Source: CALSMU01 sp965230225
GTDB taxonomy: Bacteria > Bacteroidota > Bacteroidia > Flavobacteriales_D > Parvicellaceae
Assembly (NCBI GenBank): GCA_965230225.1
Contig: CBDDKM010000002.1
Location: 496,001-560,000, forward strand
DNA length: 64,000 bases
Reading direction: 5' to 3'
Under the pieces are notes generated by a model. It was not told where the DNA came from. It was given only the letters and a program-made list of their open reading frames with translations, and ran no database searches. Numbering within the stretch: the first letter of the stretch is position 1; every line of letters starts with the position of its first letter. Below are positions 43,640-50,997 of this stretch, one piece after another. The position numbers and the translations under genes are program-made.

Positions 43640-43978
43640 ATGAATTTTGAACTGGAAAAACGCTGGAGAGCTACCGTAAAAGAAGCTTCGAAACACTTTG
43701 GGGAAGAGCTTGATCTTAAAGCCATTTTATTTCTAATTGGCGTACAAGAACTGAACAAAGGGTTTCAGGAACTTTCTAAAGACAGAAAGGTAGAAGTGAT
43801 GCACATTGCTGTTTGCTCCATTCTAGAGCCCTACGGCTATTACGAATTTATTGGTAGAGATGAAGATGGGTGGCCCCATTTCGAAAACAAAAAAAAATTG
43901 CCCCAACTCAATGAGGTGGAGCAAGAGCAGATGATGAAAGAAGCCATCATCGAATATTTTGTAAAACAAAGCGAGTAA
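43640..43978 (+). CDS. Conserved-looking hypothetical protein
   Basis: 112 residues from ATG 43640 ('MNFELEKRWRATVKEASKHFG'); the open frame extends to 43493 but overlaps the divergent hydratase gene. Soluble and helical, with 'AILFLIGVQELNKGFQELSKDRKVEVMHIAV' and 'GYYEFIGRDEDGWPHFENKK'. I do not recognise a named family; the style suggests a conserved flavobacterial protein. A promoter box ends 5 bp before the ATG. Confidence 0.78.
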   Translation: MNFELEKRWRATVKEASKHFGEELDLKAILFLIGVQELNKGFQELSKDRKVEVMHIAVCSILEPYGYYEFIGRDEDGWPHFENKKKLPQLNEVEQEQMMKEAIIEYFVKQSE

Positions 43979-43979
43979 A

Positions 43980-44336
43980 CTAGAACACTACCGTTTCTGT
44001 ACTCGTTGTTTCTTCTTCTATTTTGATTATGCCAACAACCTGACCCTGGATATAAATGTCTAACACGGCAAAACCTGCCTGACCAGACTTATATAGGTCG
44101 TTAAAATTAAAATTGGCGTTACCCGATGCATCTGTGGTAGCTGTCTGTTCTATTCTAACTTCACCGGAATTACTATCCTCGTACGTTAGAGTTACCTCCT
44201 GCCCTCCTTGCGGAGCATTGGCAGCATTAACAACCGTTACAGTAGCAATGGTATCTTTCTTTTTGTAACAACTAGTTACAGCAACCAACATTACCAGTAA
44301 TGTTGATAGCAATAGGGGTTTTCTAAGTAGTTTCAT
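43980..44336 (-). CDS. Small lipoprotein, paralogue 2 of a tandem pair
   Basis: 118 residues with signal peptide and lipobox 'AVTSC' (Cys23). The body is a beta-sandwich-like domain with an Ig/CarboxypepD-regulatory look ('QEVTLTYEDS', 'TTDASGNANFNFNDLYKSGQAGFAVLDIYI'). It shares most of this core with the gene at 44351-44719 and arose by tandem duplication. Both likely sit in the outer membrane. Its stop is two bases from the stop of the converging 43640 gene. Confidence 0.8.
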   Translation of the reverse strand: MKLLRKPLLLSTLLVMLVAVTSCYKKKDTIATVTVVNAANAPQGGQEVTLTYEDSNSGEVRIEQTATTDASGNANFNFNDLYKSGQAGFAVLDIYIQGQVVGIIKIEEETTSTETVVF

Positions 44337-44350
44337 GATGTGGGGATGGG

Positions 44351-44719
44351 TTATATGACAACAGTCTCTTCGCTGGTAACTTCCTCTTCAATCTTAATAA
44401 TTCCAACAACTGCTCCATTTACATAGATATCAAGTACAGCAAATCCTGCCTGACCCGATTTGTATAAATCATTAAAATTAAAGCTTGCCACACCTGAAGC
44501 ATCCGTAGTAGCCGTTTGGTCAATTCTTACTACGTCCTCATCAAAAGAACCTGTTGTATCGTAAGTTAAACGCACTTCTTGTCCTCCAAGTGGGTTGTTA
44601 TTAGCATCAACAACCGTTACAGAAGCAATAGTATCTTTCTTTCTATAGCAGCTTGAAACAGTAAATACCATTACCAATAAGGCCACTAAAAAAAACGCGT
44701 TTCTATAAGTATTTTTCAT
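44351..44719 (-). CDS. Small lipoprotein, paralogue 1 of a tandem pair
   Basis: 122 residues with signal peptide and lipobox 'TVSSC' (Cys24). The mature part repeats the neighbour's core nearly word for word: 'KKDTIASVTVVDANNNPLGGQEV', 'QTATTDASGVASFNFNDLYKSGQAGFAVLDIY', 'GAVVGIIKIEEE'. The differences sit mainly in the loop around residues 60-70. It is followed at 14 bp by the second copy on the same strand, so both are made from one transcript. Function unknown. Confidence 0.8.
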   Translation of the reverse strand: MKNTYRNAFFLVALLVMVFTVSSCYRKKDTIASVTVVDANNNPLGGQEVRLTYDTTGSFDEDVVRIDQTATTDASGVASFNFNDLYKSGQAGFAVLDIYVNGAVVGIIKIEEEVTSEETVVI

Positions 44720-44849
44720 CTTTAGTCAGTTAATTCGATTATACAAATTAGTCTTTGGGTGTATACAAAGCCCTTCTTAAACTTCGAAAAACCCTTATTT
44801 GTTTCATATAGACGTAGAAAAATTATAAGAGTTGTTTAAAGCAAAAAAG

Positions 44850-44857
44850 TATCTTTG
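44850..44857 (+). promoter_or_regulatory. Bacteroidota-type -7 promoter box
   Basis: TATCTTTG matches TAnnTTTG exactly, 24 bp upstream of ATG 44882. It would drive the cyclophilin-pheS unit. Confidence 0.65.
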
Positions 44858-44881
44858 CAGGCTAACAAAGCTATAAAATTA

Positions 44882-45799
44882 ATGGATATGTCACAATTTA
44901 AGGCAATTAGACCTTTCATATTTGTCCTTTTAATGGGGTTTTTGGTATCGTGTGGAGGTGATGCTAAAGAAGGTGAAAATGGTGAAGAAACGAATCAGGA
45001 ACTTGCTGATTTACCGAATGTTGAAGGAACAAAAGTAAAGATCGAAACCTCTATGGGAGACGTCTATGTGGTTTTATACGACCAAACTCCTAAGCATAGA
45101 GATAATTTCATTAAGCTGGTGAAGGAAGATTTTTACAATGGAATCATTTTTCATCGAGTAATCAAAGATTTTATGATTCAGGGAGGAGATCCTAATTCGA
45201 TTGATGCACCTGTTGGAGCACAATTGGGTAATGGAGGTCCTGGATATACTATTCCGGCGGAAATAATTCCTGGACTATACCACAAAAAAGGAGCTTTGTG
45301 TGCTGCCAGACAAGGAGATCAGGTTAACCCAGAAAAGGCATCAAGTGGGTCGCAGTTCTACATTGTTACCGGTAAAATTTCTGGGGAGGATGAGTTAAAC
45401 TATATCGAGTCTATGTGCAATCAGCAAATTGAATATCCATTGATTGATGCATTTATTCAAGCTCCTGAAAATGTAGACTACTTGAATAGACTTCAGGAGT
45501 ATCAAGCCATGAGACAAGATCAAGCTTCTGCCATTTTGAGTGATTCATTGATCATGAGTTTAGTGGACGAGATCAGACCTTTAGCACTTAACGGAGTGGA
45601 GACCTTTAAATACACGGATGAGCAAAAGAAAACTTATGCTACTATTGGTGGGACTGCCCAATTGGACAACCAGTATACCGTATTTGGGGAGGTAATTAAA
45701 GGGTTAGAAGTGGTAGACGCAATTGGAGTTACACCAACCGCACAAGGAGATCGCCCAATTGAGGATGTAGTAATCAAATCGATGAAAATAATTGAGTAA
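44882..45799 (+). CDS. Cyclophilin-type peptidyl-prolyl isomerase lipoprotein
   Basis: 305 residues from ATG 44882; ATG 44888 is equally possible and the upstream TTG lies inside the promoter box. A signal peptide ends in lipobox 'FLVSC'. The cyclophilin core is clear ('MGDVYVVLYDQTPKHRDNFIKL', 'FYNGIIFHRVIKDFMIQGGDP', 'SGSQFYIVTG') but is split by an insertion of ~90 residues before the last strands ('AQLDNQYTVFGEVIKGLEVVD'). It catalyses proline cis-trans isomerisation in the envelope. It ends one base before the pheS start, so the two are co-transcribed. Confidence 0.9.
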   Translation: MDMSQFKAIRPFIFVLLMGFLVSCGGDAKEGENGEETNQELADLPNVEGTKVKIETSMGDVYVVLYDQTPKHRDNFIKLVKEDFYNGIIFHRVIKDFMIQGGDPNSIDAPVGAQLGNGGPGYTIPAEIIPGLYHKKGALCAARQGDQVNPEKASSGSQFYIVTGKISGEDELNYIESMCNQQIEYPLIDAFIQAPENVDYLNRLQEYQAMRQDQASAILSDSLIMSLVDEIRPLALNGVETFKYTDEQKKTYATIGGTAQLDNQYTVFGEVIKGLEVVDAIGVTPTAQGDRPIEDVVIKSMKIIE

Positions 45800-45800
45800 G

Positions 45801-46817
45801 ATGCTTAATAAAGTAGAAGAAACTCTTCAAGAAGTTGAGGCATTCAATAGTACTGATGCCAACGAAATTGAACAATTCCGTATTAAAATGCTTGGTAGAA
45901 ACGGGGCCATTACGGACCTGTTAAAGGAATTTAGAAATGTTCCGGTTGAGCAAAAAAAGGAATTCGGACAAAAGATCAACGGCCTAAAAAAAGTAGCCGA
46001 AAACAAAGTAAAAGAACTAAAGGATCAGGCAGGGTCATCTGCGGGAACAAAAAAGGGAGAGCACGATCTTTCCATGCCAGCAGAGCCGTGGGAACTTGGA
46101 TCAAGGCACCCTATTTCTGTAGTTAGAAAGGAAATTCTGGACATCTTTGGAAGAATCGGATTCAACGTATCTGAAGGACCAGAAATTGAAGATGACTTTC
46201 ACAACTTTACTGCACTAAACTTTCCTGAAGAACACCCTGCAAGAGACATGCAAGACACGTTCTTTATTGATAAAGATATTGCACTAAGAACACATACATC
46301 TTCGGTGCAGGTGCATGTAATGGAAAACGAAACTCCTCCTATTAGAACTGTTTCTCCAGGAAGGGTATTTAGAAATGAAGCCATTTCTGCAAGAGCTCAT
46401 TGTATATTCCATCAGGTTGAAGGATTGTACATCGATAAAGACGTTTCGTTTGCTGACCTAAAACAAACCTTGCTGTATTTTGCACAGGAAATGTTCGGGG
46501 AAAAAGCAAAAATCAGATTACGTCCGTCTTACTTCCCATTTACCGAACCAAGCGCTGAGGTGGATGTAAGTTGTCAGATCTGTGGAGGTAAAGGGTGTAA
46601 CGTTTGTAAACACTCTGGGTTCTTAGAAATTATGGGATGTGGAATGGTAGATCCTAACGTATTAGAGAACTGTGGAATTGACAGTAAAGTTTATTCCGGA
46701 TTTGCATTTGGTATGGGTATCGAGCGTATTGCCATGTTAAAGTACCAGGTAAACGATTTGCGTCATTTCTTCGAAAACGATCTTCGATTTCTCAACCAAT
46801 TTAAATCTGCTTACTAA
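45801..46817 (+). CDS. pheS: Phenylalanyl-tRNA synthetase alpha subunit
   Basis: 338 residues from ATG 45801. The catalytic subunit of the alpha2-beta2 enzyme that charges tRNA-Phe. An N-terminal coiled coil (1-85) precedes the class II core with motif 2 'PGRVFRNEAISARAHCIFHQVEGL' and motif 3 'GFAFGMGIERIAMLKY'. A cysteine cluster 'CQICGGKGCNVCKHSG' (near residues 256-271) is present, as in other members of the phylum. It is the last gene of its unit and is followed by a terminator; pheT is not adjacent. Confidence 0.97.
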   Translation: MLNKVEETLQEVEAFNSTDANEIEQFRIKMLGRNGAITDLLKEFRNVPVEQKKEFGQKINGLKKVAENKVKELKDQAGSSAGTKKGEHDLSMPAEPWELGSRHPISVVRKEILDIFGRIGFNVSEGPEIEDDFHNFTALNFPEEHPARDMQDTFFIDKDIALRTHTSSVQVHVMENETPPIRTVSPGRVFRNEAISARAHCIFHQVEGLYIDKDVSFADLKQTLLYFAQEMFGEKAKIRLRPSYFPFTEPSAEVDVSCQICGGKGCNVCKHSGFLEIMGCGMVDPNVLENCGIDSKVYSGFAFGMGIERIAMLKYQVNDLRHFFENDLRFLNQFKSAY

Positions 46818-46840
46818 AGTTTAATATTCTCATTATAGTT

Positions 46841-46868
46841 AAAGCTCGTCGGAATGGCGAGCTTTTTT
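46841..46868 (+). terminator. Rho-independent terminator after pheS
   Basis: AAAGCTCG / CGAGCTTT stem (46841-46848, 46858-46865) with a T-run following. Confidence 0.88.
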
Positions 46869-46947
46869 TATACCCTTCTAATTCCATTTAGGTCATTTTA
46901 GGTCTGATTTACAGCCTACTTAGCATGCTTTTTGTTTCAAAAAAGGC

Positions 46948-47355
46948 ATGAATAGATTTTACCTTTTCCTAATTCCAATATTATTTCTAGGCTCCTGTTA
47001 TCAAAATGAGGACGAATTATCGTTGAGCCTTGGAACTAAAAAATCTCGATTAACCAAAACCTGGTACATCGAATCTCACGAAACAGATAATGGGCTTCTG
47101 TATGTAAAAGATCAGGGAGATTACCTGGATTTTGATCGGGACTACACCTTTACAGTTTACGATGGTTATTCCTGGAACCAAATGCAGGGTACCTGGGAGT
47201 TTTCGGACAACAAAAAAGAAATCATCACTAAAATCACCATTCAAAATGGCACTCAAGAAATTGTTCATGAGGATACTTACGAGATTCTGGAGCTGAAAAA
47301 AAATAGTCTAAAGCTACGTACCGACTTTGGCGAAATCTGGCATTTGACCCCATAA
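46948..47355 (+). CDS. Lipocalin-like lipoprotein
   Basis: 135 residues; signal peptide with lipobox 'FLGSC' (Cys17). The mature part has the pattern of small lipocalin-like proteins: 'LTKTWYIESHETDNG', then alternating strands and 'MQGTWEFSDNKKEIITKI' and a C-terminal 'LRTDFGEIWHLTP'. Ligand unknown. It lies 15 bp upstream of a T9SS-exported protein on the same strand and may share its transcript. Confidence 0.78.
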   Translation: MNRFYLFLIPILFLGSCYQNEDELSLSLGTKKSRLTKTWYIESHETDNGLLYVKDQGDYLDFDRDYTFTVYDGYSWNQMQGTWEFSDNKKEIITKITIQNGTQEIVHEDTYEILELKKNSLKLRTDFGEIWHLTP

Positions 47356-47370
47356 TTTAAAACCACGCGT

Positions 47371-48789
47371 ATGAAATCAATATTTACTCTTTTATTAATA
47401 TCAATCTCCACTTGTAGCTGGGCAACACACCTAATGGGAGGAGAAATAACCGCCAAACAAATTGGTCTACTAGAATACGAAGTAAAACTAGTGCTTTATA
47501 GAGATATGGCTGGTATCGACATGAGTTCAGATCAAGAATACTTTGTGTATGATCAGCTAGGAAACCTAGTCGGGAACTACTCCTTTAACTTTGATTCTCA
47601 AAACTCCGGTCAACAAGTACAAAACTTTCCTTATGCTGTAGAACCTTACTACTTCTATGATGAGTTAACTCTTCCGCAAGATGGAATTTATTCGATTGTT
47701 TTTGATCATTGTTGTAGAAACGGAGCCATACTAAACCTCACTTACCCATTGCAGGAAACCATGTATTTAAAAACGGTGGTATCTACGTTTACCAATAGCC
47801 ATAATTCGACACCTGAGTTCCTGGCTCCTCCTGTGGTTTATCTTCCTGTAATGTTTCCATGGCAATACAATCCACTGCCTTATGATAGCGACGGAGACTC
47901 CTTGCACTGGAGTATTGTAGAAGTTAGAGGTAAAATAGGGTCTGTACCAACAACTGCAAGTGCAGCTTGTACAGGATGGCAACTACCTGCTTCCATTCCT
48001 AATAACCCCTTCTCCATTGATGCTCAAACCGGGGTAATATCCTGGACAGCCAGTACCCTTGGAAATTTTGTAGCATCTGTGTTTGTTGAAGAATACCGAA
48101 ACGGAATAAAAATAGGAGAAATAAGGAGGGACATGCAATTCATTGTAGTTCCAGACGATGGAAATGGAGTTCCTACCATAACAGGCGATGAAACGTCTAA
48201 CATGAATTTGCAGGGTAACCCACAAATTAACCTTATTCCGGGAGAACCATTAACGATAAATCTGGTAGGAGAGAACCCAGATCAATATTGGAGTCCAATG
48301 CAATTACATGCTTATGGAGAACCCTTATTACTTGATGATAATGCTGCAGAATTCATGGTAACTAACACTTCTACTTTAAATAGAATAGAAGGAGTTTTTA
48401 CCTGGACACCAGATAGTTCTCACATTAGAAAGCGACCGTACATTGTAAACTTCAGGGTATCCGACGATCGTTGGAGTTTCGATAAAACTCTATTGATTGG
48501 CATTAATAAGAAAAAGTTACCGGTTACCTACGATGATCGAGAATTATACCTCTACCCGAACCCGGCGAAAGATCGATTAACCTTACTCTTCAGCAGCGAT
48601 CGAAGAACCGAATTTACCATGGAACTCATGGACATTCAGGGGCGTTTGATAGAGTTTCAAGAAAACCTTTACGCTGAGACGGGAAATAATCTCATTCCGG
48701 TGCAACTTCAAGCTCCTCCCGGCGTATATTTAGTTCGAATAGATTTACCGGGGCAAATTCAACTGGTAAGACGATTGGTAATCGAATGA
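47371..48789 (+). CDS. Secreted protein with T9SS type A sorting domain
   Basis: 472 residues: signal peptide (1-18, 'CSWA') followed by 'THLMGGEITAKQI', an opening shared by many large surface proteins of this phylum. Beta-sandwich domains fill the middle. The last ~80 residues are a T9SS sorting domain ('LYPNPAKDRLTLLFSSDRRT' ... 'GVYLVRIDLPGQIQLVRRLVIE'), so it is exported across the outer membrane and attached or released. The function is unknown; adhesion is a guess. Its stop overlaps the next gene (ATGA). Confidence 0.9.
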   Translation: MKSIFTLLLISISTCSWATHLMGGEITAKQIGLLEYEVKLVLYRDMAGIDMSSDQEYFVYDQLGNLVGNYSFNFDSQNSGQQVQNFPYAVEPYYFYDELTLPQDGIYSIVFDHCCRNGAILNLTYPLQETMYLKTVVSTFTNSHNSTPEFLAPPVVYLPVMFPWQYNPLPYDSDGDSLHWSIVEVRGKIGSVPTTASAACTGWQLPASIPNNPFSIDAQTGVISWTASTLGNFVASVFVEEYRNGIKIGEIRRDMQFIVVPDDGNGVPTITGDETSNMNLQGNPQINLIPGEPLTINLVGENPDQYWSPMQLHAYGEPLLLDDNAAEFMVTNTSTLNRIEGVFTWTPDSSHIRKRPYIVNFRVSDDRWSFDKTLLIGINKKKLPVTYDDRELYLYPNPAKDRLTLLFSSDRRTEFTMELMDIQGRLIEFQENLYAETGNNLIPVQLQAPPGVYLVRIDLPGQIQLVRRLVIE

Positions 48790-49442
48790 AAAAATGGATA
48801 ATTATATGGGTGTTGTTATTGGTTGGAGCTGTTCATGCTCAGAACTATTACAACACCAACTCTAAACTCTTTTTTGAGCAGTATCCAGTTGTTAACGATA
48901 CTGCTCACCTGGAGTCTTTAAACCTCCATTTATTACAGGCTGCTGTTTTTCACAAGACCAACTTAAAACGGAAGAAAAAACTCCAATTCGAGTACAATGA
49001 GCAGTTAGAAAAAGGTGCTAAGTTCCATTCGGACGAAATGCTGAACCTGGGGTTTTTTAATCACGTTAATCGAAAAAACAAGAAGTTCAAAACTCCGGCT
49101 TTACGAGCTAAACATTTTAAAGCACCGTTTACCATTATCGGAGAAAACATTGTTGAAGAAATTGCCATCAATTATAAGAGCAACTCCCTATACGATACCA
49201 AAGAGGTAAATGGGAAGTATACTTTTTATGATTACAATTCAGGAAGAAAACTAACAGAACTTACCTACGAACAACTTGCCGATAAGATTGTAGAATCGTG
49301 GATGGACTCTCCACCTCATCGAGCTAATATATTGGATAAATCCTACTCGCATCTGGGTGTAGGAATCTCTATTATGAAAAATCCTTATGGGTCAGATGAC
49401 CCTCCCGTTTTATTAGCTACTCAACTATTTGGAGGAAATTAG
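48786..49442 (+). CDS. CAP (SCP/PR-1) domain secreted protein
   Basis: 218 residues with signal peptide (1-19, 'GAVHAQ'). CAP domain motifs are visible: 'YNEQLEKGAKFHSDEMLNLGFFNHV' with His, 'IIGENIV' with Glu, and 'IVESWMDSPPHRANILDKSYSHLGVGI'. Bacterial CAP proteins are extracellular with varied roles, mostly unproven. There is an insertion between the second and third motifs ('YKSNSLYDTKEVNGKYTFYDY'). It is translationally coupled to the T9SS protein upstream. Confidence 0.92.
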   Translation: MKKWIIIWVLLLVGAVHAQNYYNTNSKLFFEQYPVVNDTAHLESLNLHLLQAAVFHKTNLKRKKKLQFEYNEQLEKGAKFHSDEMLNLGFFNHVNRKNKKFKTPALRAKHFKAPFTIIGENIVEEIAINYKSNSLYDTKEVNGKYTFYDYNSGRKLTELTYEQLADKIVESWMDSPPHRANILDKSYSHLGVGISIMKNPYGSDDPPVLLATQLFGGN

Positions 49443-49637
49443 CCCTATTCCAACTGCAAAATCCCTTTTTGTTAATACTTATTACTTTCGATTAGTAAAA
49501 TTTAACTCTTTTGTTAAAGCGTTAGCAACTAAATATTAAAACACCTCTAACAGCTGTTTATCAGTAACTTACATTTTTTCAATTGGATTTAGCAACCCTA
49601 TAAGTGGCCAATTTTCTATTGGTAAATCCAACACATC

Positions 49638-49777
49638 ATGCGACATTTGAATAAGATTAATGTAATAATAGCGTTAATCCTGTGCCTTCCTTCGGGAAGC
49701 TCCAAATGTAAAAATTTTGGTTTCACACATGTGAAAAATTAAAAGCCGGGGATGTTGTGGTGGTTGACCCGGCTTTT
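49638..49777 (+). other. Candidate short transcript: 34-codon ORF or small RNA ending in a terminator
   Basis: In the 397-bp gap 49443-49839, an ATG at 49638 opens a 34-codon frame ('MRHLNKINVIIALILCLPSG' ...) ending TAA 49742, exactly where a 10-bp terminator stem begins (AAAAGCCGGG 49741-49750 with CCCGGCTTTT 49768-49777, then CTTTT). Inside are a UUCG-loop hairpin CTTCC-TTCG-GGAAG (49687-49700) and a palindrome TTTCACACATGTGAAA (49721-49736). The hairpins favour a small RNA; the hydrophobic N-terminus favours a peptide. The terminator itself is firm. Nothing else is seen in 49443-49637. Confidence 0.4.
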
Positions 49778-49814
49778 CTTTTGCCCTATTCCCAAACCCA
49801 TTCTGAACTATTTG

Positions 49815-49822
49815 TATCTTCG
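49815..49822 (+). promoter_or_regulatory. Promoter-like -7 box before the ArsA ATPase gene
   Basis: TATCTTCG, one base off TAnnTTTG, 17 bp before ATG 49840 and after the preceding terminator. Confidence 0.4.
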
Positions 49823-49839
49823 TTGTACAATAATGAACT

Positions 49840-50997
49840 ATGCGAATTATCCTTTTTACTGGTAAAGGAGGTGTGGGAAAAACCACTTCTGCAGCTGCCA
49901 CGGCAATACAAACTGCTAAAACAGGTCAGAAAACCCTTCTCATCTCCACAGACCCAGCTCACAGCCTTAGTGACGCGCTAAATAAAGAGCTTTCGCCAGA
50001 ACCTATGCAAATAAGCGATAACTTATGGTGTATGGAGTTTGATGTTTATTATTCCATGAAAAAATACTGGGGGAATATGCGCGAAATGATGCGCGCCATC
50101 TTTAAGTTTCAGGGAGTAGACAATGTAGTGGCAGAGGAGCTATCTGTACTTCCCGGAATGGAAGAAGGTGCGGCATTCTTGTGGTTAGAGAAATTCTATC
50201 GCGAAAAAGAATACGACACTATCATTATTGACAGCGCGCCAACCGGAGAGACACTTACATTATTGAGCTTACCACAGGTTACCCAATCATGGCTTACTAA
50301 AGCTTTTCCGGGGCAGCGATTAGCAGTAAAAACGCTAGGAAAAGTTGTAAGAAAAACCACCGGAATTCCTCTGGATAAGGGGTATGATGAAATGCAGGGC
50401 TTATTTGATAAGCTGGAAACCATTCAAAAAGTATTTCTGGACCCAAAGGTGTGTTCTATCAGAATTGTAGCCAACCCAGAAAGAATGGTTATACAAGAGG
50501 CCAAGAGAGCATATTCATATCTCAACCTATATGGCTATAATGTGGATGCTGTAATCGTTAACAGGATACTACCGGAAGATAGTAGTGATTTTTTTAGTTC
50601 GTACATTAAACAACAGAAGGAGTACCTAACCGAAATAGAAGAAAGCTTTGAGCCTCTTCCAATTTTTAAAGTTCCTCATCAGGGAACTGAAGTGTTTGGA
50701 ACAGAACTATTGGAACAAATTGGTACAGCCATTTACGGAGAGCAAGATCCTACTTCTATCTTTCATCTCGAGCAGCCACTAGAAGTTGAAGACATTGAAA
50801 ATGGGTACAGAGTAAAAATGAAAATCCCCTTCATCAAAGAAGAGGATTTTACACTTAAAAAGTTTGGTGATGAATTAATCATTAACCTGGCCAACAGAAG
50901 GAAGAGTCTGTTTTTACCAAAGTTTGCTAATTACATGAAAATGGACGATTTTCATTATTCAGCACCATGGTTAACGATTGATTTAAAAAAGGAGTAA
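49840..50997 (+). CDS. ArsA/Get3 family ATPase with HSP20-like C-terminal domain
   Basis: 385 residues. The deviant Walker A 'GKGGVGKTT' (residues 8-16) with the signature lysine, 'STDPAHSLSDALN' (switch I) and 'DTIIIDSAPTGETL' (Walker B, switch II) define the ArsA/Get3 class of the SIMIBI fold. The last ~70 residues ('YRVKMKIPFIKEEDFTLKKFGDEL') match the ArsA HSP20-like domain. No arsenical efflux genes lie near, so a general targeting or chaperone role is more likely than arsenic resistance. It converges on the sigma-factor gene with no gap. Confidence 0.92.
   Translation: MRIILFTGKGGVGKTTSAAATAIQTAKTGQKTLLISTDPAHSLSDALNKELSPEPMQISDNLWCMEFDVYYSMKKYWGNMREMMRAIFKFQGVDNVVAEELSVLPGMEEGAAFLWLEKFYREKEYDTIIIDSAPTGETLTLLSLPQVTQSWLTKAFPGQRLAVKTLGKVVRKTTGIPLDKGYDEMQGLFDKLETIQKVFLDPKVCSIRIVANPERMVIQEAKRAYSYLNLYGYNVDAVIVNRILPEDSSDFFSSYIKQQKEYLTEIEESFEPLPIFKVPHQGTEVFGTELLEQIGTAIYGEQDPTSIFHLEQPLEVEDIENGYRVKMKIPFIKEEDFTLKKFGDELIINLANRRKSLFLPKFANYMKMDDFHYSAPWLTIDLKKE

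Noticed and set aside
49840..50997. Arsenic resistance pump ATPase
   Set aside because: No arsB, arsR, arsD or arsC is adjacent and the protein has a single ATPase half with an HSP20-like tail.
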